Assembly: GCA_007123015.1 (NCBI GenBank)
Contig: SKSL01000191.1
Coordinates: forward strand, 1-22,167
DNA from: Natronohydrobacter sp.
GTDB taxonomy: Bacteria > Pseudomonadota > Alphaproteobacteria > Rhodobacterales > Rhodobacteraceae
Reading direction: 5' to 3'
Length of the DNA: 22,167 nucleotides
Positions 1-6,991 of the stretch are shown here, in pieces. Within the stretch, counting starts at the first letter, position 1. Every line of letters begins with the position of its first letter. The notes below the pieces were generated by a model. It was not told where the DNA came from. It was given only the letters and a program-made list of their open reading frames with translations, and made no database searches. The translations under genes and the position numbers were made by a program.

Positions 1-7
1 CCAATGC

Positions 8-34
8 TTGACGCGCGAAAAGGGCCGCGATAAG
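8..34 (+). promoter_or_regulatory. putative sigma-70 promoter of tRNA-Gly
   Basis: A TTGACG hexamer at 8-13 (5 of 6 matches to the -35 consensus) is followed 15 bases later by GATAAG at 29-34, which carries the ATAA core of a -10 element. Transcription would begin a few bases before the tRNA at 47. The 15-base spacing is short and the -10 is weak, so this rests mainly on the -35 and on position. Confidence 0.4.
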
Positions 35-46
35 AGGTGTGAGGGC

Positions 47-120
47 GCGGGTGTAGCTCAATGGTAGAGCAGCAGCTTCCCAAGCTGACGACGAGGGTTC
101 GATTCCCTTCACCCGCTCCA
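47..120 (+). tRNA. tRNA-Gly (anticodon CCC)
   Basis: This 74-base cloverleaf has a perfect 7-bp acceptor stem (GCGGGTG 47-53 with CACCCGC 110-116), the T-arm sequence GGGTTCGATTCCC, and an encoded 3' CCA at 118-120. The anticodon loop reads TTCCCAA, which puts CCC at positions 34-36, so it decodes GGG. It closely resembles E. coli glyU, the CCC glycine tRNA. The gene stands alone, 148 bases upstream of the aldolase gene on the same strand. Confidence 0.96.
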
Positions 121-166
121 AGCCCTCCGGCATCTCGGATGATCGCACTTGATCTTAGACGCCTGA

Positions 167-180
167 TGTTTGCGCAATCA
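167..180. promoter_or_regulatory. candidate LacI-family operator upstream of fbaB
   Basis: TGTTTGCGCAATCA is a near-perfect 14-bp palindrome centred on GCGC; its two half-sites, TGTTTGC and TGATTGC, differ at one base. This is the form typical of LacI-family operators. It lies about 90 bases before the aldolase start. It matches the site before eda at 15707-15720 in 11 of 14 positions. Both genes belong to central carbon metabolism, so a common regulator such as the rhodobacterial LacI-family protein CceR is plausible, but that identity is inference. Confidence 0.4.
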
Positions 181-209
181 TGGTCACCTTTATCCTCTGC
201 CGCGCATTG

Positions 210-228
210 TTTTGCCATGTTTTGCCAT
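210..228 (+). repeat. tandem 9-mer pair one helical turn apart
   Basis: TTTTGCCAT occurs at 210-218 and again at 220-228, a 10-base period, about 40-60 bases upstream of the aldolase start. The pair sits where promoter elements for fbaB would be expected. It may be an activator binding site or simply chance in a T-rich stretch. Confidence 0.3.
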
Positions 229-268
229 TTAACCCTGCTTGAAAATACCAACCCAAGAGGAGCAGGCG

Positions 269-1198
269 ATGGCGATCACGCGCAAAGTGCAGAAGATACT
301 GGCGAATTACGAAGGCGAAACCCCGGGGGTCAAAACCAATCTGTGCCGCATGTTGATGCAGGGCAAGCTAGGTGGCACTGGAAAGATGATCATCCTGCCT
401 GTAGATCAGGGCTTCGAACACGGTCCGGCGCGGACCTTTGCGCCGAACCCTGCGGCCTATGATCCACATTATCACTATCAGCTGGCCATCGACGCAGGAC
501 TGAACGCCTATGCGGCCCCGTTGGGCATGATCGAGGCCGGAGCAGATACATTCGCAGGCGCCATCCCGACAATTCTGAAAGTGAACTCGGCCAATTCACT
601 GATGTCCGACACTGCAGGCAAGAATCAGGCGATTACCGGATCCGTCGATGACGCTTTGCGCCTTGGCTGTGCGGCAATCGGCTTCACCATCTATCCGGGC
701 TCGGATTGCGCCCTCGACATGTTCGAGGAAATCTCGGCCATGCGCGAAGAAGCGGCAGCAAAAGGTGTGGCGACAGTGATCTGGTCCTACCCGCGTGGGG
801 AAGCGATTACGAAAGACGGCGAGACGGGCATTGATGTGGCTGCCTATGCAGCGCAAATCGCCGCTTTGCTGGGCGCGCATATCATCAAGATCAAGCTCTC
901 GACCGATCATCTGATGCTGCCTGAAGCAAAGAAAGTCTATGAAGCGCAACATATTGATATCGCGACCCAGGCGGCGCGGGTCAAACACTGCATGGAGGCC
1001 AGTTTCAACGGGCGGCGGATCGTGGTCTTCTCGGGCGGCGCGAAAAAAGGCGCGGATTCAGTCTATGATGATGCGCGCGCGATCCGGGATGGCGGTGGTA
1101 ATGGCTCGATCATCGGGCGGAACAGCTTCCAGCGTGACCGGGATGAGGCGCTGTCCATGCTTGCGAAGCTGGTCGATATTTACAAGGGCAAGGCCTGA
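269..1198 (+). CDS. fbaB: class I fructose-bisphosphate aldolase (DhnA/FbaB type)
   Basis: The product (309 aa) is a Schiff-base fructose-bisphosphate aldolase of the DhnA/DeoC-like TIM-barrel family. It cleaves fructose-1,6-bisphosphate to dihydroxyacetone phosphate and glyceraldehyde-3-phosphate in the cytoplasm, or runs in reverse in gluconeogenesis. Visible features are the early PVDQGFEHGP block (about residues 44-53) and the strand AHIIKIKLS, whose first lysine (about K207) aligns with the Schiff-base lysine of archaeal-type class I enzymes. The late VVFSGGAKKG and GGGNGSIIGRN segments fit the phosphate-binding loops of this barrel. I chose ATG 269 because AAGAGGAG sits six bases upstream; a TTG at 239 extends the frame but has no ribosome site. 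The gene is monocistronic. A palindromic repeat follows the stop, and a candidate LacI-type operator lies upstream. Length is a little below E. coli FbaB (350 aa). Confidence 0.93.
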   Translation: MAITRKVQKILANYEGETPGVKTNLCRMLMQGKLGGTGKMIILPVDQGFEHGPARTFAPNPAAYDPHYHYQLAIDAGLNAYAAPLGMIEAGADTFAGAIPTILKVNSANSLMSDTAGKNQAITGSVDDALRLGCAAIGFTIYPGSDCALDMFEEISAMREEAAAKGVATVIWSYPRGEAITKDGETGIDVAAYAAQIAALLGAHIIKIKLSTDHLMLPEAKKVYEAQHIDIATQAARVKHCMEASFNGRRIVVFSGGAKKGADSVYDDARAIRDGGGNGSIIGRNSFQRDRDEALSMLAKLVDIYKGKA

Positions 1199-1205
1199 TC
1201 TGATC

Positions 1206-1234
1206 GTAGGGTGCGTGCTGAGCACGCACCCTAC
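1206..1234. repeat. perfect 14-bp palindrome, dispersed repeat copy 1 (possible terminator)
   Basis: GTAGGGTGCGTGCT at 1206-1219 and AGCACGCACCCTAC at 1221-1234 form a perfect inverted repeat around a single G. TGATCG (1201-1206) and CGATCA (1242-1247) could close it further with a bulge. It starts seven bases after the fbaB stop. A second, partly degraded copy follows gatB at 10492-10517, so this is a dispersed element rather than a gene-specific terminator. No T-tract follows, but it would still form a strong RNA hairpin. Confidence 0.85.
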
Positions 1235-1264
1235 CCCCTTGCGATCAACCCATTGCGGCTCTAA

Positions 1265-1281
1265 ATGTGATAATATCACAT
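1265..1281. promoter_or_regulatory. candidate Zur operator before the COG0523 gene
   Basis: ATGTGATA and TATCACAT flank a central A, giving a perfect 17-bp AT-rich palindrome. It ends 16 bases before the start codon of the COG0523 GTPase gene, where a bound repressor would block transcription. Size, symmetry and the TGTNATANTATNACA pattern fit zinc-uptake-regulator sites, and COG0523 genes are common Zur targets. The half-sites also resemble CRP halves (TGTGA/TCACA), but the spacing is 5 rather than 6. Confidence 0.6.
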
Positions 1282-1297
1282 AACACGGAGTCGCTTG

Positions 1298-2509
1298 ATG
1301 ACGCAGCATGACCCTCGACTGCCCGTTACTGTTCTGTCGGGATTTCTAGGCGCTGGCAAAACCACGCTTCTCAACCATGTGCTGAACAATCGCGACGGAC
1401 GACGTGTCGCCGTGATCGTCAATGACATGTCCGAGGTGAATATCGACGCGGATCTGATCGCCGCCGGGGTCGATCTGAAACGGGGCGAAGAAAAGCTTGT
1501 CGAAATGTCGAATGGCTGCATCTGCTGCACGCTGCGCGACGACCTGCTGGCCGAGGTGCGCAGATTGGCTGCCGAGGGCCGCTTCGACTATCTTCTGATC
1601 GAATCCACCGGGATCTCGGAACCCTTGCCAGTCGCCGCGACTTTCGAATTCCGCGATGAGACAGGCGACAGCCTGATGGATGTCGCGCGTCTCGATACGA
1701 TGGTCACAGTTGTCGATGCTGTGAATCTGCTGCAAGATTTCTCCAGCCATGATTTCCTGTCTGACCGTGGCGAGATTCTCGGCGAAGAGGATGAGCGAAC
1801 ACTGGTCAATCTTCTGACCGAGCAGATCGAATTCGCGGATGTCATTCTCTTGAACAAGGTCTCGACTGCGGGCCCCGAGCGTGTCGACGCTGCGCGCAAG
1901 ATCATCAAGGCGCTGAACCCCGATGCCAGGCTGATTGAAACCGATATGTCGCAGGTGCCTGCGGACGAGATTTTCGACACAGGTCTGTTCGATTTCGACA
2001 CAGCGCATGAGCACCCGCTCTGGGCGAAGGAACTTTACGGTTTCGCTGACCATGTGCCTGAAACCGAAGAATACGGCGTGTCCAGCTTCGTCTATCGCGC
2101 GCGGCGTCCTTTCCACCCGGCCAAGATCCATGATCTGCTGAAAGGCGCCCTGCCCGGGGTGATCCGGGCGAAAGGGCATTTCTGGGTTGCGACGCGCCCC
2201 AATTGGGTGGCGGAATTTTCGTTGGCCGGGGCGATGTCCAGCATTGCGCCGCTTGGGGCATGGTGGGCGGCGATCCCGCAGGACCGCTGGCCTGACCATC
2301 CCGAAGCGCGCGCCAAAATGCGCGAGAACTGGGTTGAGCCCTGGGGCGACCGGCGTCAAGAACTGGTCTTCATTGGCGCAGGCATGGATCGCGATGCACT
2401 GATTGCGGCACTGGATGCTTGTCTGGTGACAAGCGACAGCTTCACCCCGGAAAGCTGGGCCGGGTTTGCCGACCCTTTCCCGCGCTGGGGCCAACGTCAG
2501 GCCGCGTGA
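1298..2509 (+). CDS. COG0523 (CobW/ZigA-type) GTP-dependent metal chaperone
   Basis: This G3E-family GTPase (403 aa) belongs to COG0523, whose zinc branch moves zinc to client enzymes under scarcity. The Walker A loop GFLGAGKTT lies at residues 15-23, the metal-binding CxCC motif (GCICC) at 73-77, the Walker B-like ESTGISEP block near 103-110, and a guanine-recognition-like NKVS near 188-191. The C-terminal half, from about residue 260, is the CobW_C domain. ATG 1298 has CGGAG seven bases upstream; the adjacent TTG at 1295 is less likely. Cobalamin-synthesis CobW is the alternative, but no cobalamin gene is nearby and the palindrome upstream resembles a Zur site, which favours a zinc role. 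The subgroup (ZigA, ZagA or YeiR-like) is not resolved. Confidence 0.9.
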   Translation: MTQHDPRLPVTVLSGFLGAGKTTLLNHVLNNRDGRRVAVIVNDMSEVNIDADLIAAGVDLKRGEEKLVEMSNGCICCTLRDDLLAEVRRLAAEGRFDYLLIESTGISEPLPVAATFEFRDETGDSLMDVARLDTMVTVVDAVNLLQDFSSHDFLSDRGEILGEEDERTLVNLLTEQIEFADVILLNKVSTAGPERVDAARKIIKALNPDARLIETDMSQVPADEIFDTGLFDFDTAHEHPLWAKELYGFADHVPETEEYGVSSFVYRARRPFHPAKIHDLLKGALPGVIRAKGHFWVATRPNWVAEFSLAGAMSSIAPLGAWWAAIPQDRWPDHPEARAKMRENWVEPWGDRRQELVFIGAGMDRDALIAALDACLVTSDSFTPESWAGFADPFPRWGQRQAA

Positions 2510-2513
2510 GCCG

Positions 2514-2813
2514 ATGCGCAGCAATCTTGCAAGCAGTCTGAAGCGGCGGCGCTTCAGTCCAATGGCGCTTCATGACCGGTTGCCGCGTGAACTGCGGCGC
2601 TGGCTTGCGCAGGCCGCACTACCATGGAGTGCACAATCCGCGCTGAAGCTCTGGCAGCGGGCCTTGCGTGATGCGCGCGGCGACACTTTTGCAGCGCAGG
2701 CAGCGCTCAGCCGGATCGAGGCGCGCTTGCTCGCGCGGGATGCAGCGCGGGTCTGGGGCGCGCACTATCCTTCGGCGCTCAAGGCGGCAAGCGCGCCAAG
2801 AGATCAGCGTTGA
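2514..2813 (+). CDS. DUF6525 family protein
   Basis: This small basic protein (99 aa) resembles DUF6525, a family I know from Rhodobacterales. Family features are the arginine-rich N-terminus (SLKRRRFSPM), the central block LPRELRRWLAQAALPWS and a C-terminal helix with ARLLARDAARV. No signal peptide, membrane segment or catalytic motif is visible, and the function is unknown. It starts four bases after the COG0523 stop, so the two are probably co-transcribed. Its 3' end overlaps the convergent mltB-like gene by 35 bases. Confidence 0.75.
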   Translation: MRSNLASSLKRRRFSPMALHDRLPRELRRWLAQAALPWSAQSALKLWQRALRDARGDTFAAQAALSRIEARLLARDAARVWGAHYPSALKAASAPRDQR

Positions 2814-4005
2814 TATAGCCATCAGGCGGCAAGCCGTTAGCGCGCTGCCATGCCTGCACGGCCGCCACTGTGGCAGGACCATGCCGCCCGTCTATGCCTG
2901 CTGTGTCATGGCCCAGTGCATTCAGCCGCCGCTGCACGTCCTTGCGTTCGCTCAAGCTTAGCGCGCGATCCCCGCGCGGCCATTGGCCGCGCAAGGGCCC
3001 GGCCCCGCGCAACCGGTCTGACAGATGCCCCAGCGCCAGCACATAAGCGTCGGAAATGTTGTATTCTTTCAACACATCGTAATTCGCATAGGCCAGAAAA
3101 GCCGGGCCACGCGCGCCACCTGGCAGGATCAGCCGCGATGTGCCCGGCGCAATCGCCCCGGTCGCCGCGCGCAGCCCTGCCCTGCCCCAGCTCTCTGCTG
3201 ATTGGCGCTGTCCGGTCAATCCAAGATCAAAGCCCTGCGGCAAGATAACCTCGACCGCCCAGGGCTGCCCACGCACCCACCCACGCCGCGCAAGGTAATT
3301 TGCCGCAGAGGCCAAGGCGTCAGTGGGATCCGCGCTCCAGACATTGCGCCGCCCGTCGCCTGTGAAATCAACTGCATATGTCAGATAGCTGGAGGGCATG
3401 AATTGCGTATGCCCGAAAGCCCCGGCCCATGAGCCGATCATCGCCTCAGGCGCGATATCGCCTGCCTGCACGATCTTGAGCGCATCGATCAACTGGGCTT
3501 CGAAAAACGCGCCGCGCCGCCCGTCCTTGGCCAGTGTTGCCAGCGTCGAGAGCGTGGAAATGCGGCCCCGATCTGCACCGTAAGATGTCTCGATCCCCCA
3601 GATCGCCACGATCACTTCGGGTGGGACACCAAAGCGTGCTTCGATCCGCGACAAGCCAACGGCCCGCGCGCGCAAGGCCGCCTGACCCTGCGAAATCCGT
3701 GCTGGGGTGACAGCACTGTCCATATAGTCCCAGATACGCGCGCCGAATTCGCTTTGTCGTTGGTCCAGCGTCACAGTCGCAGGCAGATAGCGCAGATGCG
3801 GCCGCGCTTGCGCCAAAGTCGTCTCGCGAACCCCTGCCGCGCGGGCGCGCTGCGCGAAGCTGTCAAGCCACGCGTCAAAACTGCCGACCGATCGCGTGGC
3901 GGCGGGGGTTTCTACTCGTGGCTCTGGGCGGGGCGATGTGTCGACATTTGCCGCCACACAGCCCGGCAGCAACAGGCAGAAGAAGAGGGCAACAGAGCGG
4001 TGCAT
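2779..4005 (-). CDS. MltB-family lytic murein transglycosylase lipoprotein, paralogue 1
   Basis: This 408-aa protein cleaves the MurNAc-GlcNAc bond of peptidoglycan with formation of 1,6-anhydroMurNAc. It begins with a lipoprotein-like signal, MHRSVALFFCLLLPGC, giving acylated Cys16. The MltB-type catalytic domain runs from about residue 45 to 340, with the catalytic glutamate in AIWGIETSYG (about E139) and the GAFGHTQFMPSSY and ADPTDALASAANYL blocks. A PG_binding_1 domain (QRRLNALGHDTAGIDGRHG) forms the C-terminus. I chose ATG 4005 for the lipobox; ATG 4032 also fits, with a GGGGGT ribosome site, and would lengthen the signal. It is divergent from, and homologous to, the next gene. The stop lies inside the 3' end of the convergent DUF6525 gene. 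Confidence 0.9.
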   Translation of the reverse strand: MHRSVALFFCLLLPGCVAANVDTSPRPEPRVETPAATRSVGSFDAWLDSFAQRARAAGVRETTLAQARPHLRYLPATVTLDQRQSEFGARIWDYMDSAVTPARISQGQAALRARAVGLSRIEARFGVPPEVIVAIWGIETSYGADRGRISTLSTLATLAKDGRRGAFFEAQLIDALKIVQAGDIAPEAMIGSWAGAFGHTQFMPSSYLTYAVDFTGDGRRNVWSADPTDALASAANYLARRGWVRGQPWAVEVILPQGFDLGLTGQRQSAESWGRAGLRAATGAIAPGTSRLILPGGARGPAFLAYANYDVLKEYNISDAYVLALGHLSDRLRGAGPLRGQWPRGDRALSLSERKDVQRRLNALGHDTAGIDGRHGPATVAAVQAWQRANGLPPDGYINADLLARLPP

Positions 4006-4168
4006 CAACTTTCCAGATCTTTCCAAAAACATGCTACCCCCCACACCCAGCCGAACCAAGCCCCAGTTTGCCCGATTGTTGCCGAATATGAAACGCACTC
4101 CTTAACACGAGCTTAGCGCTGGGCTATTGTCGCCGAAAACACCAGAATAATCAGAGGTGAGCAGTGCC

Positions 4169-5422
4169 ATGTATCTGTCCAGACGTTCCACATTCTTGGG
4201 GCTATGCGCCCTGCCGCTTTCGGCTTGCATGGGGGGGGGCGTGCCGATGAGTGCGCCTGTGGCCCGTGCAGCCACGATGCGGCCCCAGCCGAACCCCGAC
4301 TTCGACGCCTGGAAAGCGCGATTCCGGGGCCGTGCCTTGGCCACGGGCATCCCGGCCAATGTGCTTGATCCTGCGCTGAATTCAGCCGGGTTTCTGCCTG
4401 ATGTGATCGCGCGCGACCGGCGTCAGGCGGAATTTACCCGCACATTGGAAGATTACATTCAGGGTATCGCAGTCACAGACGAACGCGTGGCCGCAGGGCG
4501 GGCCGCCCTGTCACGTCATAACGCGACCCTGCGCGCCATCGAGCAGCGTTTCGGGGTCGAGGCTGAGGTGATTACAGCAGTCTGGGGCCTCGAATCGCGC
4601 TACGGCACGGAACGCGGCGATATTCCGGTGATCTCGGCCACAGCGACACTGGCATTTGACGGTCGGCGCGGCGCGTTTTTTGAGAACCAGCTTCTTGCCG
4701 CCCTACGCATTCTGCAACGCGGGGACACGACATTGGCCAATCTGCGCGGGTCCTGGGCCGGAGCGATGGGCCATACGCAGTTCATCCCGACCACCTATCA
4801 GGATTATGCAGTCGATTTCACCGGCAATGGTCGGCGCGATATCTGGGCAGAGGATCCGACTGACGGGCTGGCGTCAGCAGCCAATTACTTGTCGCGCATG
4901 GGCTGGCGGCGTGGGCAGCCCTGGGGCGTGGAAGTGCGCCTGCCACAGCGGTTTGATACGGGTCTTGCAGGGCGTGGCAGCACACGGGCGGTCGCCGCAT
5001 GGGCCGGGCTGGGCATTCGCGACATGGATGGGCGCAACGTGCCGGATCATGGCGCGGCCTCGCTGATCCTGCCGGACGGGCCGCGCGGTCCGGCCTTTCT
5101 GGTCTTCCAGAATTTCCGCACGATTCTGCGCTATAACAATTCGGAATTCTACGCCATTGGCGTCGGGCACCTGTCTGACCGGATCGCCGGGCGCGGGCCG
5201 ATCCGAGGGGATTTCCAGCCGGATCGCTTCGGGCTGCGCGTGGGCGACCGGCGCGAATTGCAGCACCTGCTGACGCGGGCGGGCTTTGATACGCAAGGCG
5301 CTGACGGGGTGATCGGCCCCAATTCCGAAACTGCGATTCGCGCCTATCAGCAAGCGCGTGGCCTGCCCGTGACAGGACAGCCTTCGCGCGCTTTGCTGGA
5401 GCGGCTGCGCCAAGGGGTGTGA
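4169..5422 (+). CDS. MltB-family lytic murein transglycosylase lipoprotein, paralogue 2
   Basis: This 417-aa protein has the same architecture as its divergent neighbour. The signal MYLSRRSTFLGLCALPLSAC ends at lipobox Cys20; the SRRSTFL stretch resembles a Tat motif with one extra residue. The MltB catalytic domain carries the glutamate in AVWGLESRYG (about E142), followed by GAMGHTQFIPTTY and AEDPTDGLASAANYL. A PG_binding_1 domain (LLTRAGFDTQGADGVIGPNS) lies at about 355-413. ATG 4169 has AGAGGTGAG seven bases upstream; GTG 4157 overlaps that site and is unlikely. The two proteins align along their whole length, so they arose by duplication. Both likely act in the periplasm anchored to a membrane. 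Confidence 0.9.
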   Translation: MYLSRRSTFLGLCALPLSACMGGGVPMSAPVARAATMRPQPNPDFDAWKARFRGRALATGIPANVLDPALNSAGFLPDVIARDRRQAEFTRTLEDYIQGIAVTDERVAAGRAALSRHNATLRAIEQRFGVEAEVITAVWGLESRYGTERGDIPVISATATLAFDGRRGAFFENQLLAALRILQRGDTTLANLRGSWAGAMGHTQFIPTTYQDYAVDFTGNGRRDIWAEDPTDGLASAANYLSRMGWRRGQPWGVEVRLPQRFDTGLAGRGSTRAVAAWAGLGIRDMDGRNVPDHGAASLILPDGPRGPAFLVFQNFRTILRYNNSEFYAIGVGHLSDRIAGRGPIRGDFQPDRFGLRVGDRRELQHLLTRAGFDTQGADGVIGPNSETAIRAYQQARGLPVTGQPSRALLERLRQGV

Positions 5423-5439
5423 ACCCGAGTTGCGCACGA

Positions 5440-5751
5440 TCAGAAACGATTCGCGCGCAAGACTTCGCAATCAGTCACGCAGACAACGCCGATATAACGC
5501 TCCAGCAGGCTGAACGCCGCATCAAGCAAAGCGTCCAGCCGGTCGGGGCGGATGATGCAGACGACCGCCACCATGCCCGCAGCCCGGCTGACCTGACCCT
5601 CACGGCTCCAGCGGCCTGAACTGCCAGATCCGCCCATGACCGGCAGAATGGTAAAGCCTGTCACACCGGCACGCTCCAGCGCTTCGGTCAGGCGTGCTTC
5701 CATGACAGCCTCGATCGTGATCTCGACCCGTTTCGCGTTATGAGTCTGCAT
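5440..5751 (-). CDS. sbtB: SbtB-like PII-family regulator of bicarbonate uptake
   Basis: This 103-aa PII-like protein is the usual partner of SbtA. In cyanobacteria SbtB is a trimer that binds adenine nucleotides, including cAMP and c-di-AMP, and controls SbtA. The first strand is KRVEITIEA; a glycine- and serine-rich T-loop, MGGSGSSGRWSREGQVSR, covers about residues 39-56; the C-terminus is DCEVLRANRF. The protein stops there, so the C-terminal redox R-loop (CGPxGC) of some cyanobacterial SbtB proteins is absent, although the last strand has two cysteines, in CVTDC. The start lies three bases after the sbtA stop, with GGAGGAG inside the end of sbtA, so the pair is translated from one message. 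Confidence 0.85.
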   Translation of the reverse strand: MQTHNAKRVEITIEAVMEARLTEALERAGVTGFTILPVMGGSGSSGRWSREGQVSRAAGMVAVVCIIRPDRLDALLDAAFSLLERYIGVVCVTDCEVLRANRF

Positions 5752-5754
5752 CCT

Positions 5755-6744
5755 TCACACTCCTCCGGAAACCGCCTGTGCGACAGCAAGATAGATGGGG
5801 ATACCCAGCACAAGATTGAAGGGGAAAGTCACACCAAGGGCAAGTGTAAGATAGATGGCGGGATTGGCTTCTGGCAAGGCCACGCGCATCGCAGCGGGAA
5901 CCGCGATATATGAGGCCGAGGCCGAGAGGGTCATCATCAGCATCAGACCCCCGGGGGACAAGCCGATCAGCAGCCCTGTCAGCATGCCGATACAGGCCCC
6001 TGTCAGTGGCATCAGCACCCCGAACAGGATCAGTTTCGGCCGCAAAAGCCCGCGGGTCTGGCGCAGACCACGCCCGGCCACCAGCCCCATATCAAGCAGG
6101 AACAGGCACAGGATCCCCAGAAATGGCGCGACGATAAAGGCTTCGATCTTGGCCATACCGGGCACGCCGGTAATCACCCCGATGGCGAAAGCCCCGACCA
6201 GAAGCACGATCGAGCCGTTGAGCAGGATTTCACGCAACAAGTTGGAATCGACGCCACTTGCAGGGCGCGCAGCACCCGCGCGGGCGACCAGCCAGAGGGC
6301 CGACAGGATGGCAGGTGCTTCCATCGCGGCGGCGACGGCCACCATATAGCCTTCGAACACGATCCCGGCAGAAGTCAGTACCGAGCTTGCGGCGACAAAG
6401 GTCACGATGGACACCGAGCCGTAATGCGCAGCCACTGCGGCGGCATCAGTGACCGAAAGCTCTGTGATCACGCGCAGCAGCGCGAAGGCGATCAAGGGCA
6501 ACAGGAATGAGAGGATAACGCCTGCAATGATGGCGATGATCAGCCCGGCATCGACACCATGCTCTGAGACACTGACACCGCCCTTAAAGCCGATGGCCAG
6601 AAGCAGATACAGTGACAGCCCTTTGGCGATGGCTTCCGGCACTGCAAGGTCAGAGCGCGCCATGGCCGCAGCGAAGCCGAGTACGAAAAACAGGATAACA
6701 GGTGAGAGAAGGTTCTCAAGCGCAAGCCCGAAAATGCTATCCAT
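5755..6744 (-). CDS. sbtA: SbtA-family sodium-dependent bicarbonate transporter
   Basis: This 329-aa inner-membrane protein belongs to the Sbt_1 family (formerly DUF897), which imports bicarbonate with sodium. About ten hydrophobic segments are visible. The family-typical N-terminus reads LSPVILFFVLGFAAAMARSDL, followed by KGLSLYLLLAIGFKGG. The second half repeats the inverted layout, with LLRPKLILFGVLMPLTGA and the serine-rich LSASASYIAVPAAMR. It is somewhat shorter than cyanobacterial SbtA (about 370 aa), mainly in the central cytoplasmic loop. ATG 6744 has GAGG eight bases upstream. It forms a two-gene operon with sbtB. No carboxysome or Rubisco gene is in the window. An anaplerotic or pH-related role is possible instead of carbon fixation. 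Confidence 0.88.
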   Translation of the reverse strand: MDSIFGLALENLLSPVILFFVLGFAAAMARSDLAVPEAIAKGLSLYLLLAIGFKGGVSVSEHGVDAGLIIAIIAGVILSFLLPLIAFALLRVITELSVTDAAAVAAHYGSVSIVTFVAASSVLTSAGIVFEGYMVAVAAAMEAPAILSALWLVARAGAARPASGVDSNLLREILLNGSIVLLVGAFAIGVITGVPGMAKIEAFIVAPFLGILCLFLLDMGLVAGRGLRQTRGLLRPKLILFGVLMPLTGACIGMLTGLLIGLSPGGLMLMMTLSASASYIAVPAAMRVALPEANPAIYLTLALGVTFPFNLVLGIPIYLAVAQAVSGGV

Positions 6745-6991
6745 CCGTCAGCCTCTGATCGTCCCCTGTGTGGACGGAGTGCGCGATTCTTCGTGGGAAG
6801 ACAAGGGGCGATGCGCTTTTCGTATAACCGGAATTGATAGATTGCATCGCGTGCTGCCTGCAAAGGCCGCGCGGGACCAGTTTGGGCGGCTGACCTCTGG
6901 CGACCAGTTTGCGCGTAACCCCTGAATTCTGTGGGCGGCGCCATGTCAGCTATGGCGACGCGGACAAGGGCGTGCGGCAGTGGGGCTGGGG

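Noticed and set aside
1265..1281. CRP/FNR-type site before the COG0523 gene
   Set aside because: The halves TGTGA/TCACA are separated by 5 rather than 6 bases, and the FNR TTGAT half is absent. Gene context favours Zur.
1346..2524. Long open frame of 392 codons on the minus strand opposite the COG0523 gene
   Set aside because: It lies antisense to a clearly conserved GTPase, resembles no family, and is explained by GC-biased codon use leaving the opposite strand open.
6907..6919. GTTTGCGCGTAAC upstream of sbtA as another LacI-type site
   Set aside because: It is centred on CGCG rather than GCGC and has poorer symmetry; it lies about 165 bases from the sbtA start. The 247-base gap between the FliM-like gene and sbtA otherwise shows nothing I can support.
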